The notes: generated by a model from the letters alone, not told the origin. A stretch of DNA of 36,012 nt from Flavobacteriaceae bacterium (GCA_023558315.1 JAMJVX010000044.1:1-36012), one strand, 5' to 3'. Shown: positions 16,456 to 24,800, counted from the stretch's first letter. Translations and numbers: made by a program.

Positions 16456-16463
16456 CAAAAATA
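16456..16463 (-). promoter_or_regulatory. -7 promoter element for the 3-hydroxyanthranilate dioxygenase operon
   Basis: TATTTTTG on the minus strand, 22 bases before the GTG start at 16434. It is divergent from the element at 16485-16492, so both operons are controlled from the same short intergenic space. Confidence 0.55.
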
Positions 16464-16484
16464 CTTTTTAAAATTTAATTTAAT

Positions 16485-16492
16485 TACTTTTG
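16485..16492 (+). promoter_or_regulatory. -7 promoter element for the isoaspartyl peptidase-lpxB operon
   Basis: TACTTTTG followed by C, 18 bases before the ATG at 16510. It lies 22 bases from the divergent -7 element of the opposite operon. Confidence 0.55.
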
Positions 16493-16509
16493 CGTGAAAA
16501 CTTTCAAAA

Positions 16510-17544
16510 ATGAAAAAAATGACATATTTACTTTTTACTCTTTTATTTAGTTGTAGTTCAACATTAATAAAAAAAGAAAATGATAATTTCGGTATAGTGA
16601 TTCACGGCGGTGCAGGAACCATACTTAAGAAAAACATGACTCCTGAAATGGAAAAGAATTATAGAGAAGCACTGAGTGAAGCTACTACAATTGGCTATAA
16701 TATTCTTAAAGAGGGTGGAACTAGTCAAGAGGCTATTGAGAAAACCATTCATTATTTAGAAAACTCACCCCTCTTCAATGCAGGAAAAGGAGCAGTATTA
16801 AATGCAAAAGGAAAAGTGGAACTAGATGCCTCATTTATGGACGGAAAGACTTTAAATGCAGGAGCAATTACAGGTGCTACTAGAGTTAAAAATCCAATTA
16901 GTGCAGCAATCAAGGTTATGAAAAACTCTGTTCATGTATTGCTGTCAGGAAAAGGCGCTGATGACTTTGCAAAAAAAGAAGGGTTAGAATTAGTTTCTCC
17001 AGAATATTTTATCACTCAAAGAAGATTAGATGCATTGAAAAGAGTGCAAGAAAAAGAAAAAGAAAAGAAAGTAGCCATTGTAGAAGATTCTGAAGTAATG
17101 TATGACCCATTTATAAAAGACAGTAAATATGGTACTGTTGGTTGTGTAGCATTAGATAAATTTGGAAATTTAGCTGCAGGGACTTCTACAGGAGGGATGA
17201 CAAATAAAAAATGGAATAGAATAGGTGATTCCCCAATTATAGGTGCGGGAACATATGCTAATAATAAAACTTGTGCGGTGTCTTCTACGGGATGGGGTGA
17301 ATATTTTATTAGAGGAATAGTAGCCTATGATATTTCCGCTTTAATGGAATATAAAAACTTGCCTTTAAATGAAGCTGCTAAAATTGTGATACAAGAAAAA
17401 CTCACTAAACTAGGCGGAAGTGGTGGAGTTGTTGCTATTGACAATAAAGGAAATATTGCTATGGAATTTAATACACCGGGAATGTATAGAGCACATATGA
17501 ATTCTAAAGGGGATTTAGATGTTAAAATATATAAAAACGAATAG
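16510..17544 (+). CDS. Isoaspartyl peptidase / L-asparaginase, type 2 (Ntn hydrolase), probable lipoprotein
   Basis: Threonine hydrolase that cleaves isoaspartyl dipeptides and asparagine. The precursor cleaves itself before the catalytic threonine, seen here as T209 in KYGTVGCVALD. Other landmarks are HGGAG (32-36), LFNAGKGAVLNAKGKVELDA (around 88-107) and STGGMTNK. A lipoprotein-type signal, LLFSC with C15 as lipid anchor, points to the periplasmic face of a membrane. 344 residues is usual for the exported form. A lysine/glutamate-rich stretch (QEKEKEKK) precedes the cleavage site, as expected for the loop removed or exposed by processing. It is the first gene of a compact operon; the next start follows directly after its TAG. 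Confidence 0.92.
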   Translation: MKKMTYLLFTLLFSCSSTLIKKENDNFGIVIHGGAGTILKKNMTPEMEKNYREALSEATTIGYNILKEGGTSQEAIEKTIHYLENSPLFNAGKGAVLNAKGKVELDASFMDGKTLNAGAITGATRVKNPISAAIKVMKNSVHVLLSGKGADDFAKKEGLELVSPEYFITQRRLDALKRVQEKEKEKKVAIVEDSEVMYDPFIKDSKYGTVGCVALDKFGNLAAGTSTGGMTNKKWNRIGDSPIIGAGTYANNKTCAVSSTGWGEYFIRGIVAYDISALMEYKNLPLNEAAKIVIQEKLTKLGGSGGVVAIDNKGNIAMEFNTPGMYRAHMNSKGDLDVKIYKNE

Positions 17545-17847
17545 ATGAAACCGCCATATTTTGCTGTTATATTTACTTCAATTCTCACAGAAGAGACACA
17601 AAATTATAATGAGATGGCAATGGAAATGGAACGTTTAGCAAGAAAACAAGAGGGTTTTTTAGAAATGGAAACGGCACGTAACGATATAGGAATTACAATA
17701 AGTTATTGGAAAAGTTTGTCAAGTATTGAGAAATGGAAAAAGAACTTTGCGCATGCAAAAGCCCAAGAATTAGGTAAAGAAAAGTGGTATCAAAGCTATA
17801 GAGTGAGGATTTGCAAAGTGGAAAAAGAATATGATTTTAAAAGATAA
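17545..17847 (+). CDS. Antibiotic biosynthesis monooxygenase (ABM) domain protein
   Basis: A 100-residue ferredoxin-like alpha+beta protein of the ABM/YgiN-type dimeric barrel class: FAVIFTSIL as the first strand, MAMEMERLARKQEGFLEMET as helix and strand, then ITISYWKSLSSIEKWKKN and a terminal strand YRVRICKVEK. Members include small monooxygenases and haem-degrading enzymes, but many are of unknown function, and no haem ligand can be assigned here. Its ATG follows the stop of the isoaspartyl peptidase without a gap, and its TAA is directly followed by the surE ATG, so it is firmly inside the operon. Confidence 0.8.
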   Translation: MKPPYFAVIFTSILTEETQNYNEMAMEMERLARKQEGFLEMETARNDIGITISYWKSLSSIEKWKKNFAHAKAQELGKEKWYQSYRVRICKVEKEYDFKR

Positions 17848-18630
17848 ATGAACAGTGATAGAAAACTTTTCTTACTAACAAATGATGATGGTATTCAAGC
17901 TCCAGGGCTTAGGATGCTTATAGAAGTTGTTAAGCATTTAGGAGATGTGTTAGTCGTAGCGCCAGACAGTCCTCAGTCAGGACAGGGCCATGCAATTACT
18001 GTAAATGACCCTTTGCAGTATTCCAAAATAGTCGATAATGGAAAGGAGTATAGAGAATACAGTTGTTCTGGCACTCCAGCAGATTGTGTAAAATTTGCAA
18101 TTAATGAAGTATTAGATAAAAAGCCTGATATATGTCTCTCTGGAATTAATCATGGGACTAACGCCTCTATAAACGTACTTTATTCTGGCACTATGAGTGC
18201 TGCTATAGAAGCAGGAATACAAGGGGTGACGTCTATAGGTTTTTCTCTTTGTGACTATAGTTGGGAAGCAAATTTTTCAGTTGTTAAAAATCATGTTTTA
18301 AAGATTATTAAAAAAACTTTAGCCAATTTAAATGAAGAAATTTCAGTGTTAAATGTAAATATTCCTAAAGTAGAAGATGAAAGAGAAATACAAGGGGTAA
18401 AAGTTTGTCGCCAAGCTAAAGCAAAAATTAGAGAAGGATTTGATAAAAGAATAACTCCAATGGGGAAGGAGTATTACTGGCTAACAGGGGATTACGAGAA
18501 TATGGACGAAGGGCAAGATACTGATATATATGCACTATCAAAAAAGTTTATTTCTATTGTACCCACTCAATTTGATTTAACAGCACATAATAAAATTAAT
18601 GAATTATTAAATTGGACTTTTAATGAATAA
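17848..18630 (+). CDS. surE: 5'/3'-nucleotidase SurE
   Basis: Metal-dependent phosphatase that removes phosphate from nucleoside monophosphates, linked to survival in stationary phase. The 260 residues carry the family signature at the start (LLTNDDGIQAPGL, with the metal-binding pair D13-D14), then VVAPDSPQSGQGHAIT, GTPADCVKFAI and the metal-binding region CLSGINHGTNASINVLYSGT. It overlaps the next gene by 8 bases. surE near lpxB is a common arrangement in Bacteroidota. Confidence 0.96.
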   Translation: MNSDRKLFLLTNDDGIQAPGLRMLIEVVKHLGDVLVVAPDSPQSGQGHAITVNDPLQYSKIVDNGKEYREYSCSGTPADCVKFAINEVLDKKPDICLSGINHGTNASINVLYSGTMSAAIEAGIQGVTSIGFSLCDYSWEANFSVVKNHVLKIIKKTLANLNEEISVLNVNIPKVEDEREIQGVKVCRQAKAKIREGFDKRITPMGKEYYWLTGDYENMDEGQDTDIYALSKKFISIVPTQFDLTAHNKINELLNWTFNE

Positions 18631-18907
18631 AAAATTTTTAATTGGATTTGTATTTGCACTTGTAAATAATTTTGCTGGACTTATATTGGTAACTGAAATT
18701 GGCTATAAAATTGATATTTTCTATTTAACTGATTTTGATAGAAAGTTACTAATTGCTTTACTTCCAAAAATACTTACTTTTTCTGCATTGATAAATATGC
18801 CTTTCTTTTTTTGGTTTATACGTAAAAACAAAATTAATCATGCTAGGGGAGTTGTATTTTATAGTGGAATTATTGTTTTAGTTATTCTTGTTTTAAGCCT
18901 CCTATAA
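18623..18907 (+). CDS. Small membrane protein of unknown function
   Basis: 94 residues with about three hydrophobic segments: FLIGFVFALVNNFAGLILV, LIALLPKILTFSALINMPFF and GVVFYSGIIVLVILVLSLL. A basic loop (RKNKINHARG) probably faces the cytoplasm. I do not recognise a family. It starts inside the end of surE (8-base overlap) and its last base is the first base of lpxB, so translation is coupled on both sides. The position suggests an envelope role, but this is only context. Confidence 0.7.
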   Translation: MNKKFLIGFVFALVNNFAGLILVTEIGYKIDIFYLTDFDRKLLIALLPKILTFSALINMPFFFWFIRKNKINHARGVVFYSGIIVLVILVLSLL

Positions 18908-20037
18908 TGAAATATTATATCATAGCAGGTGAGGCTTCTGGGGATTTATATGGAGCTAACCTAATTCAATCTATAAAAAAAATAGATTCCCAAGCTCAAA
19001 TTCGTTGTTTGGGTGGGGATCATATGCTTTCAATAATGGGCAAAGGCATGGCGAAGCACTATAAAGATATGGCATTTATGGGATTTTGGGAAGTGCTTTT
19101 TCACCTTAAATCCATTTTTAAAAATATCAGTTTTTGTAAAAATGATATCCTTTCTTTTTCACCAGATATAATCATTTATATAGACTATCCAGGATTTAAT
19201 TTGCGCATCGCTAAGTGGGCTAAGAAAAAGGGTTTTTTGAATCATTATTACATAAGTCCGAAAGTTTGGGCTTGGAAAGAAAGTAGGATTAAGTATATAA
19301 AACGCGATATAGATAAAATGTATCTTATTTTTCCATTTGAGAAAAAATTATATACTGAAAAATATAATATGGATTGCGCTGAATATGTAGGAAATCCGCT
19401 ACTTGAAACAATCCCTAAAATTAAAGAGACTAACTTTCACACTAATTATAATCTAAATCCACAAAAGAAAATCATCGCACTATTACCGGGAAGTAGAAAA
19501 CAAGAAATTAGAAGGATGTTGCCTGTTTTTTTAGAGACAAGTAAACTTTTCCCAAAATATCAATTTGTAATAGCTGCAAGCCTTGGAATAGACCCCACAT
19601 TTTATGATGAATTCACTGAAAATTACTCCGAAGTAAAAATAATCCGAAATCAAACGTATTCAATTTTACAAAACGCTCATGCAGCAATTGTAACAAGTGG
19701 TACGGCAACATTGGAAACAGCTTTGTTAAAAGTACCACAAATTATTTGTTATAAAACAAGCAATATATCATATCAAATAATTAAAAGATTAATTAAAATC
19801 TCTTATATCTCATTAGTAAATATTATAGCAAACAAAGAAGTAATCCTAGAACTTATTCAAAAAAAATGTAACGTAAAAGAAATAGAAACACAATTAAGAA
19901 ATCTATTTGTAGAAGAGAATAGAAATAAAATAATGAGTGATTATGAAACTATTGAAAAACTTCTTAAAGTTAAAGGGTCTACAAGCAATAAAATTGCGCA
20001 GTCTGTTTTTAGTGAAGTTAATAAATTAAAGTCCTAA
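18907..20037 (+). CDS. lpxB: Lipid-A-disaccharide synthase
   Basis: Joins UDP-diacylglucosamine and lipid X to form the disaccharide of lipid A, at the cytoplasmic face of the inner membrane. The 376 residues show the expected landmarks: GEASGDLYGANLI at the start, YIDYPGFNLRIAKWAKKKG, YYISPKVWAWKESRIKYIKR, VGNPLLE, LLPGSRKQEI and the glycosyltransferase-B-fold motif TSGTATLETALLKVPQIICY. It begins in a TAATG overlap with the small membrane protein. The 3' end overlaps the convergent isomerase-like gene by 12 bases. Confidence 0.96.
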   Translation: MKYYIIAGEASGDLYGANLIQSIKKIDSQAQIRCLGGDHMLSIMGKGMAKHYKDMAFMGFWEVLFHLKSIFKNISFCKNDILSFSPDIIIYIDYPGFNLRIAKWAKKKGFLNHYYISPKVWAWKESRIKYIKRDIDKMYLIFPFEKKLYTEKYNMDCAEYVGNPLLETIPKIKETNFHTNYNLNPQKKIIALLPGSRKQEIRRMLPVFLETSKLFPKYQFVIAASLGIDPTFYDEFTENYSEVKIIRNQTYSILQNAHAAIVTSGTATLETALLKVPQIICYKTSNISYQIIKRLIKISYISLVNIIANKEVILELIQKKCNVKEIETQLRNLFVEENRNKIMSDYETIEKLLKVKGSTSNKIAQSVFSEVNKLKS

Positions 20038-21081
20038 AATTCTCTTCAGTTTTTCCTTATCAATTTCACCTCCTGCAAAATCATCAAAGGTTTTTTGAGT
20101 GGCTTCAATAATGTGATTTTTTATAAATATAGCTCCTTCTTTTGCTCCCTGTTCTGGGCTTTTGATACAACATTCCCATTCCATTACAGCCCACAAGTCA
20201 CAACCGTATTGTGTTAATTTTGAAAATATTGTCTTAAAATCAATTTGTCCATCTCCCAATGAGCGATATCTGCCTGCTCTGTCTCCCCAATTATTATATC
20301 CACCAAAAGCTCCTTTTTTTCCAGTAGGGTTAAATTCAGAATCTTTTACATGAAAAGATTTTATAAATGAATGATAGTGGTCTATATAAGTTATATAATC
20401 TAATTGTTGTAATACAAAATGGCTAGGATCGTATAAAATATTTACTCTTTTGTGATTATTAGTAGCTTTCAAAAAACGTTCAAAAGTATCCCCATCATGT
20501 AAATCTTCTCCAGGATGTATCTCATAACATACATCTACGCCATTTTCATCAAAAATATTAAGAATTGGCAACCATCGTTTTGCTAGTTCTTCAAATCCCA
20601 TTTCAACAAGACCTGCAGGACTTTGAGGCCATGGATGAAAGAGATGCCATAATAAAGCACCTGAGAAGGTTGCGTGTGTTTTTAACCCTAATTTTTGACT
20701 AGCTTTTGCAGCTTTTTTTAAAGTTTCTACTGCCCATTTAGTACGTGCTTTAGGATTGTTTTTTACATTGTCTGGAGCAAAGTTATCAAACAATAAATCG
20801 TAAGCAGGGTGTACTGCTACTAACTGTCCTTGTAAATGGGTAGATAATTCAGTAATTTCTAATCCATAACTATTGATAGTTCCTTTTAATTCATCACAAT
20901 AAGTCTGACTTTCAGTAGCTAAATCTAAATCAATTAAAAATTTCTCCCAAGTGGGGATTTGTATTCCTTTATATCCTAAGTCAGATGCCCATTTACACAT
21001 TCCTTTTAAAGAGTTAAATGGAGGATTAGCATCTACGAATTGTGCTAAAAAAACAGCAGGACCTTTAATTGTTTTCATCAT
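20026..21081 (-). CDS. Sugar phosphate isomerase/epimerase-like TIM barrel protein
   Basis: A 351-residue member of the xylose-isomerase-like TIM barrel family (COG1082). The probable metal ligands are visible: E in CYEIHPGEDLHDG, D in LYDPSHFVLQ, H in FHVKDSEFNP and E in AVMEWECC. It closely resembles a well-conserved group of uncharacterised isomerase/epimerases. The substrate cannot be read from the sequence; sugar or inositol derivatives are usual. The protein starts with two methionines and either could be used. It has its own promoter in the gap after the outer-membrane transporter gene upstream, and its 3' end overlaps lpxB by 12 bases, so the two transcripts run into each other. Confidence 0.85.
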   Translation of the reverse strand: MMKTIKGPAVFLAQFVDANPPFNSLKGMCKWASDLGYKGIQIPTWEKFLIDLDLATESQTYCDELKGTINSYGLEITELSTHLQGQLVAVHPAYDLLFDNFAPDNVKNNPKARTKWAVETLKKAAKASQKLGLKTHATFSGALLWHLFHPWPQSPAGLVEMGFEELAKRWLPILNIFDENGVDVCYEIHPGEDLHDGDTFERFLKATNNHKRVNILYDPSHFVLQQLDYITYIDHYHSFIKSFHVKDSEFNPTGKKGAFGGYNNWGDRAGRYRSLGDGQIDFKTIFSKLTQYGCDLWAVMEWECCIKSPEQGAKEGAIFIKNHIIEATQKTFDDFAGGEIDKEKLKRILGL

Positions 21082-21094
21082 AAATATTTTTTGA

Positions 21095-21121
21095 CAAACT
21101 TACACTAATTTTAAAATCCAA
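21095..21121 (-). promoter_or_regulatory. Promoter of the isomerase-like gene (-33 and -7)
   Basis: On the minus strand the -7 element TAAGTTTG (21095-21102) is preceded by TTGG (21118-21121), 19 bases from its start, the spacing expected in Bacteroidota. The -33 element lies within the last codons of the upstream transporter gene, so the isomerase gene can be transcribed separately. Confidence 0.5.
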
Positions 21122-22181
21122 TAATTCCTTTTTTAAGATTTATTTTGGGCTTTAGGGTATATTTAAGTCCAAAGACAAATGTAGAAGCATTTCTTAATTG
21201 CGTTCCATTCACTTTTTGATTTAAAGGCAGAAGGTATTCTACGGCGAAAACTTGGTCTTTAAAAATTCCATAGATAGGTTTGTAATATACATTTAAACCT
21301 ATATCTAATAGATTTCTACCAGTATTCGTTGAATTAAATAGTGTGGTCGAATTATTATAAATTATATCATTCGTTTCAGAAATTAGTGAAGCTCTATCTT
21401 TATATTGCAAATGCGCTGACACGCCCCAATTTTTTAGTACGTTAAACCCAGCCCACAAGTTCCCCTGTAATAAAGAACCCACTTTGTGAGATTTTCTATT
21501 TTCATTTCCTTCTAAAATATAAGATATTTTTGCCCCAACGGAGCCAATAGTAAAATCTCGCAGAAACGTGGCGCCTAAAATTGGCTTCCAAGACCCAGTA
21601 CCTAATTGCATAGAATAAGGAAAAGTAATGTTTTCTACAGAAAACACTGTGCGTTCCATCTCTATATTACCAGTGGGTATATACAATCCTCCATTAAAAT
21701 ATAACGAGTGTTTTCTTCCCTTTGTAAGCAAAAAAAGTGCAGCTATATAGCTATCGCCAAAACCATTATAAGATATTCGCATTTCATTATTATTAATTGT
21801 TTCAAAATATGCACTATTTGAGATATAAGGAACTATAGCCAGTATTGAGAAGCCTATAATAGGAGTGTAAATAGCTTGTAACATATGTACATTTTGTTGC
21901 ATTCTGTCTAAAGTAAAAGGATATTTTTTTAAAACTTCTGAATTAGATATATTGGTATCTTCAAATAACATATCTTTTTTGGCATTCTCCCAATATCTAT
22001 ATGAAATTAGCCATTCTTTGCTGTTTAGTGTAGGTATTTCTAGAATACTTATTGGAATTTGACTTAGAACTCGTTTATCTCTTTTTGGGTTATATGAAAA
22101 ATTTTCAATTCTTTTTTGAGCATGACTAAAGATGCAAAAAGTTAGGGAGAGAAAAACTATTATTTTTTTAGCTGATATCAT
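21111..22181 (-). CDS. Outer-membrane transporter-like protein (MetA-pathway-of-phenol-degradation type)
   Basis: A 356-residue outer-membrane protein with a signal peptide (ending FSHAQ). It follows the pattern of the porin-like family Pfam calls Phenol_MetA_deg: an early strand KEWLISYRYWENA, then NVHMLQAIYTPIIGFSILAI with many methionines and aromatics, then YNGFGDSYIAALFLLTKG, SLYFNGGLYIPTGNIE and a row of strands ending STFVFGLKYTLKP. The family is thought to transport hydrophobic or metal-related compounds, but the substrate is not known here. It is divergent from ftsX and upstream of the isomerase-like gene. No TAnnTTTG element was found in front of it. Confidence 0.75.
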   Translation of the reverse strand: MISAKKIIVFLSLTFCIFSHAQKRIENFSYNPKRDKRVLSQIPISILEIPTLNSKEWLISYRYWENAKKDMLFEDTNISNSEVLKKYPFTLDRMQQNVHMLQAIYTPIIGFSILAIVPYISNSAYFETINNNEMRISYNGFGDSYIAALFLLTKGRKHSLYFNGGLYIPTGNIEMERTVFSVENITFPYSMQLGTGSWKPILGATFLRDFTIGSVGAKISYILEGNENRKSHKVGSLLQGNLWAGFNVLKNWGVSAHLQYKDRASLISETNDIIYNNSTTLFNSTNTGRNLLDIGLNVYYKPIYGIFKDQVFAVEYLLPLNQKVNGTQLRNASTFVFGLKYTLKPKINLKKGIIGF

Positions 22182-22269
22182 TGATTAAGATTTAAATAAA
22201 ATAATCTAATATTTTGTAAATTTAATAAACATTAAATAAAATAATAACATTAAACGAAATGAATTATAG

Positions 22270-22277
22270 TATATTTG
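22270..22277 (+). promoter_or_regulatory. -7 promoter element for ftsX
   Basis: TATATTTG, 21 bases before ATG 22298. It lies inside the longer open frame from 22259, so the first 13 codons of that frame cannot be on this transcript. Confidence 0.5.
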
Positions 22278-22297
22278 TTTCTCAATATCCTTCTACA

Positions 22298-23170
22298 ATG
22301 AAAGATTCATTCCAAAAAAAAAGAATATTATTTTCTTATTTTTCTATAGCAGTTAGTATCACATTAATTGTTTTTTTGACTGGACTATTAAGTTTTTTTT
22401 TCATAAACTTTCAAAAAACAACAAATTATTTTAAAGAACAATTAGTTTTCACACTTTATCTGGATAACACGGCAAATGATTTGGAAGTTATTCAATTACA
22501 AAAAAGTTTGGCGTTGATGTCAGGAATCAAAAGCGTGCACTACATTTCTAAAGAAGAAGCCGCAAACAACTATTCTAAAGATATTGGTGAAGATTTCATA
22601 GAGTTTTTAGGATATAACCCTCTTTTAAATGCGATTGATATATATTTTGATGCCCATTTAGTCTCCCCAATTTTCCTAGAAAAGAAAGTAAAAGAATTAC
22701 AAAACAAAACATTTATAAAAGAGATAACGTATGATAAACCATTACTGAAACTATTAGATAAGAATATCAAACGAATTGGTTATGGGATTCTGATTCTTAG
22801 CGTTGTTTTTGTGTTTATTGCTATTATTTTAATTAATAATTCTATTGGATTATCGATTTATGCAAAACGATTCACAATTAAAACGATGCAGTTAGTAGGA
22901 GCAACCAAGCGTTTTATCAGAAAGCCTTTCTTGATAAAATATACAGTTATAGGTATAACAAGTATCTTAATTTCTTTTGGAATGTTATTTTTATTTTTTG
23001 TTAAACTCTATGAAAAATTTCCTGAATTTAAAGAGATTACACAACAAAGTAACTTTGAAATAATATATTTACTTGCAAATATTTTTATTGTCGGCGTTAT
23101 AGTTATAAGAATAAGTACTTATTTTGCAACACAAAAATATTTAAACATTCATACAGAAAAATTATATTAA
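22298..23170 (+). CDS. ftsX: Cell division protein FtsX
   Basis: Membrane partner of the ATPase FtsE; together they control peptidoglycan hydrolases at the division site. Topology is as expected: a cytoplasmic N-terminus, a first helix (ISYFSIA region into FLTGLLSFFFI), a periplasmic domain with GEDFIEFLGYNPLLNAIDIY, and three C-terminal helices (VVFVFIAIILINNSIGLSIY, ITSILISFGMLFLFF, LANIFIVGVIVI) around the conserved TMQLVGATKRFIRKPF. The start is taken as ATG 22298, giving 290 residues beginning MKDSFQKKR; the longer frame from 22259 would start upstream of the -7 element. ftsE is not in the window. The DUF3098 gene follows after 9 bases. Confidence 0.93.
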   Translation: MKDSFQKKRILFSYFSIAVSITLIVFLTGLLSFFFINFQKTTNYFKEQLVFTLYLDNTANDLEVIQLQKSLALMSGIKSVHYISKEEAANNYSKDIGEDFIEFLGYNPLLNAIDIYFDAHLVSPIFLEKKVKELQNKTFIKEITYDKPLLKLLDKNIKRIGYGILILSVVFVFIAIILINNSIGLSIYAKRFTIKTMQLVGATKRFIRKPFLIKYTVIGITSILISFGMLFLFFVKLYEKFPEFKEITQQSNFEIIYLLANIFIVGVIVIRISTYFATQKYLNIHTEKLY

Positions 23171-23179
23171 TCTAATTCA

Positions 23180-23425
23180 ATGAATAAAGAAAAAACACCT
23201 CAAAAAAAAGAATTATTATTTAAAAAGAAAAACTATATAATTCTGATTGTAGCAATTTGTATTATAATGTTGGGATTTGCTCTTATGGTAGGTGGCGGCA
23301 GCAAAGATCCTACTTTCTTTAATCCTGATATTTTTAACTTTAGACGAATAAGAATAGCACCTACCATAGTTTTAATTGGATTTGCTGTTGTAATTTTCAG
23401 CATTTTTTATAAAGAAAAAAAGTGA
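23180..23425 (+). CDS. DUF3098 small membrane protein
   Basis: 81 residues with two membrane helices (YIILIVAICIIMLGFALMVG and TIVLIGFAVVIFSIFY), joined by the conserved loop GGSKDPTFFNPDIFNFRRI. This is the DUF3098 family, which in Bacteroidota almost always follows ftsX, as here; its function is not known. In many flavobacteria uppP and truB come next, but here the convergent rimM-rpsP unit follows after 39 bases. Confidence 0.88.
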   Translation: MNKEKTPQKKELLFKKKNYIILIVAICIIMLGFALMVGGGSKDPTFFNPDIFNFRRIRIAPTIVLIGFAVVIFSIFYKEKK

Positions 23426-23464
23426 GCTGGTTTAGTAAGAGAGGGCGAAAAAAAATGACTTTGT

Positions 23465-23980
23465 CTATACTAGTCCTTCAGGTAGCTCCATTTTAATTAT
23501 TTTTAATGAATGGTCAATATTAGTAATTAAATCTTGATGTATAGGTATTAATATAGTTTTACTTTCAGTTTCCACTAAAAATAAAGGTTGTTGTTTTCTT
23601 TCTATTACTTCAATAACGCTCCCAAGGAACTCACTTTTGTTGTATAATTTATAATCAATGAGTTTATCTGTTTCTTTAGATTTAGTAGGTACTCCAACAA
23701 TTTGTTTTTGGACAAATACTTCTTTATTTAAAATGTCCTCAACATCTTTCTCTGAATTCACTTCTTCTAATTTAACTTTTAAAAATACTTGTTTGTGAAG
23801 TTCTATTTTACTGACTTTAAAGGGAATTAAAGTAGAGTCTATTAAAATAAAAATAAAGTTTAGATTAGGAGGATTATCGCAATTTGTTTTATTTGAAAGT
23901 TTAATTAAAAAACTCCCAAAATATTTCCATTTATTGCTTATTGTGCCTAGATAAAAAGGCGCATGAATGTTGTTAATCAC
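23465..23980 (-). CDS. rimM: Ribosome maturation factor RimM
   Basis: Assists assembly of the 30S subunit head, binding protein S19. The 171 residues hold an N-terminal RimM beta-barrel (FYLGTISNKWKYFGSFLIKL, then FKVSKIELHKQVFLKVKLEE) and a C-terminal PRC barrel (LIDYKLYNKSEFLGSVIEVI, then LIPIHQDLITNIDHSLKIIK, ending ELPEGLV). The first glycine turn is FGSF, usually xGEV. The start is GTG 23978-23980; the only close ATG is out of frame. It ends a few residues sooner than usual, where relatives have DLYL or similar. It follows rpsP by 28 bases, the usual order. Confidence 0.9.
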   Translation of the reverse strand: MINNIHAPFYLGTISNKWKYFGSFLIKLSNKTNCDNPPNLNFIFILIDSTLIPFKVSKIELHKQVFLKVKLEEVNSEKDVEDILNKEVFVQKQIVGVPTKSKETDKLIDYKLYNKSEFLGSVIEVIERKQQPLFLVETESKTILIPIHQDLITNIDHSLKIIKMELPEGLV

Positions 23981-24008
23981 TTATTATTAAAATAAGTTGT
24001 GCCTTTTA

Positions 24009-24737
24009 TTATTTGGTATCTTCAGTTTTAGTTTCCTTAGGAGCTTCTTCGGTTTTACCTTCTTCTTGAGTAGAATTTTCAGCTTTTGTCTCTTTTACTT
24101 CTTGGGCTTTTACTTCCTTAGGAGCTTCAGTTTCAGTTGCTTTGGTAGGTTCTTTTTCAGTAGTTGCTTCTTCCGAACTCTCATCAGTTTTAGCTTCTTG
24201 AGAAGGTGTTTCGGAATTTGTTTCCGTAGCATCACTCTTTGAATTAGCGTCATCTTGAGTGTTAGCCTCAGCAGCCGTTTCTTGAGAAGCTTCTTCAGCT
24301 TTTGCTAATTGTTTATCACTAATTTCTTTTTCTTTTTGTAAACGCACTTTGTTTTTTTCTTCTGCGTCTTTTTGTAATTTATCTACTTTGCTTTGTATTT
24401 TTTCTTGTTTTTCCTTTTTCCACTGCTCAAATCTTTTTTCCGCTTCCTTTTCATCAAAAGCCCCTTTTTTAACTCCATCTAAGAGATGTTTTTGTAACAT
24501 CACTCCTTCATAAGATAATATAGCTCTTGCAGTATTAGTAGGTTGAGCGCCATTGTTTAGCCATTTTAGAGATTCTTCAAAATTCAAATTAATAATTGCT
24601 GGATTTGAATTAGGATTGTAGGTGCCTAATTTTTGTATATAACGTCCATCTCTTTTAGCAGTAGAGTCTGCAGCAATTAACCAATAGAAAGGTTTTCCTT
24701 TTTTTCCGTGTCTTTGAAGTCTGATTTTTACAGCCAT
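24009..24737 (-). CDS. rpsP: 30S ribosomal protein S16 with very long acidic tail
   Basis: The first ~85 residues are a normal S16: [40 protein letters not shown] and [23 protein letters not shown] lysine/glutamate-rich helical segment follows (about 88-145; [20 protein letters not shown]), then a low-complexity tail of ~95 residues made almost only of T, E, A, K, S and Q with repeated units like EAPKETKTE. At 242 residues it is about three times the Escherichia coli protein. Bacteroidota S16 proteins often have an extension, usually shorter as far as I know. The tail is probably disordered and exposed on the ribosome surface. A -7 element lies 28 bases upstream, and rimM follows. Confidence 0.95.
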   Translation of the reverse strand: MAVKIRLQRHGKKGKPFYWLIAADSTAKRDGRYIQKLGTYNPNSNPAIINLNFEESLKWLNNGAQPTNTARAILSYEGVMLQKHLLDGVKKGAFDEKEAEKRFEQWKKEKQEKIQSKVDKLQKDAEEKNKVRLQKEKEISDKQLAKAEEASQETAAEANTQDDANSKSDATETNSETPSQEAKTDESSEEATTEKEPTKATETEAPKEVKAQEVKETKAENSTQEEGKTEEAPKETKTEDTK

Positions 24738-24764
24738 AATTTATGTAGTAATTTTTTTAGTTTG

Positions 24765-24772
24765 CAAAAATA
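24765..24772 (-). promoter_or_regulatory. -7 promoter element for rpsP-rimM
   Basis: TATTTTTG followed by C on the minus strand, 28 bases before the rpsP ATG at 24737. Confidence 0.55.
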
Positions 24773-24800
24773 AGTATATTTCTATAAGTAGCAATAAAAA

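Noticed and set aside
16435-16458. TTG start for the 3-hydroxyanthranilate dioxygenase giving 183 residues.
   Set aside because: The TTG is part of the -7 element TATTTTTG; transcription would start after it, and homologues begin near the GTG at 16434.
22259-22297. ATG 22259 as ftsX start.
   Set aside because: It is upstream of the -7 element at 22270-22277, and the added residues do not look like FtsX N-termini.
23426-23464. Terminator between the convergent DUF3098 and rimM genes.
   Set aside because: No inverted repeat of useful length was found, only A-rich runs.
23997-24242. Plus-strand frame rich in S and F opposite rpsP.
   Set aside because: Antisense shadow of the low-complexity S16 tail.
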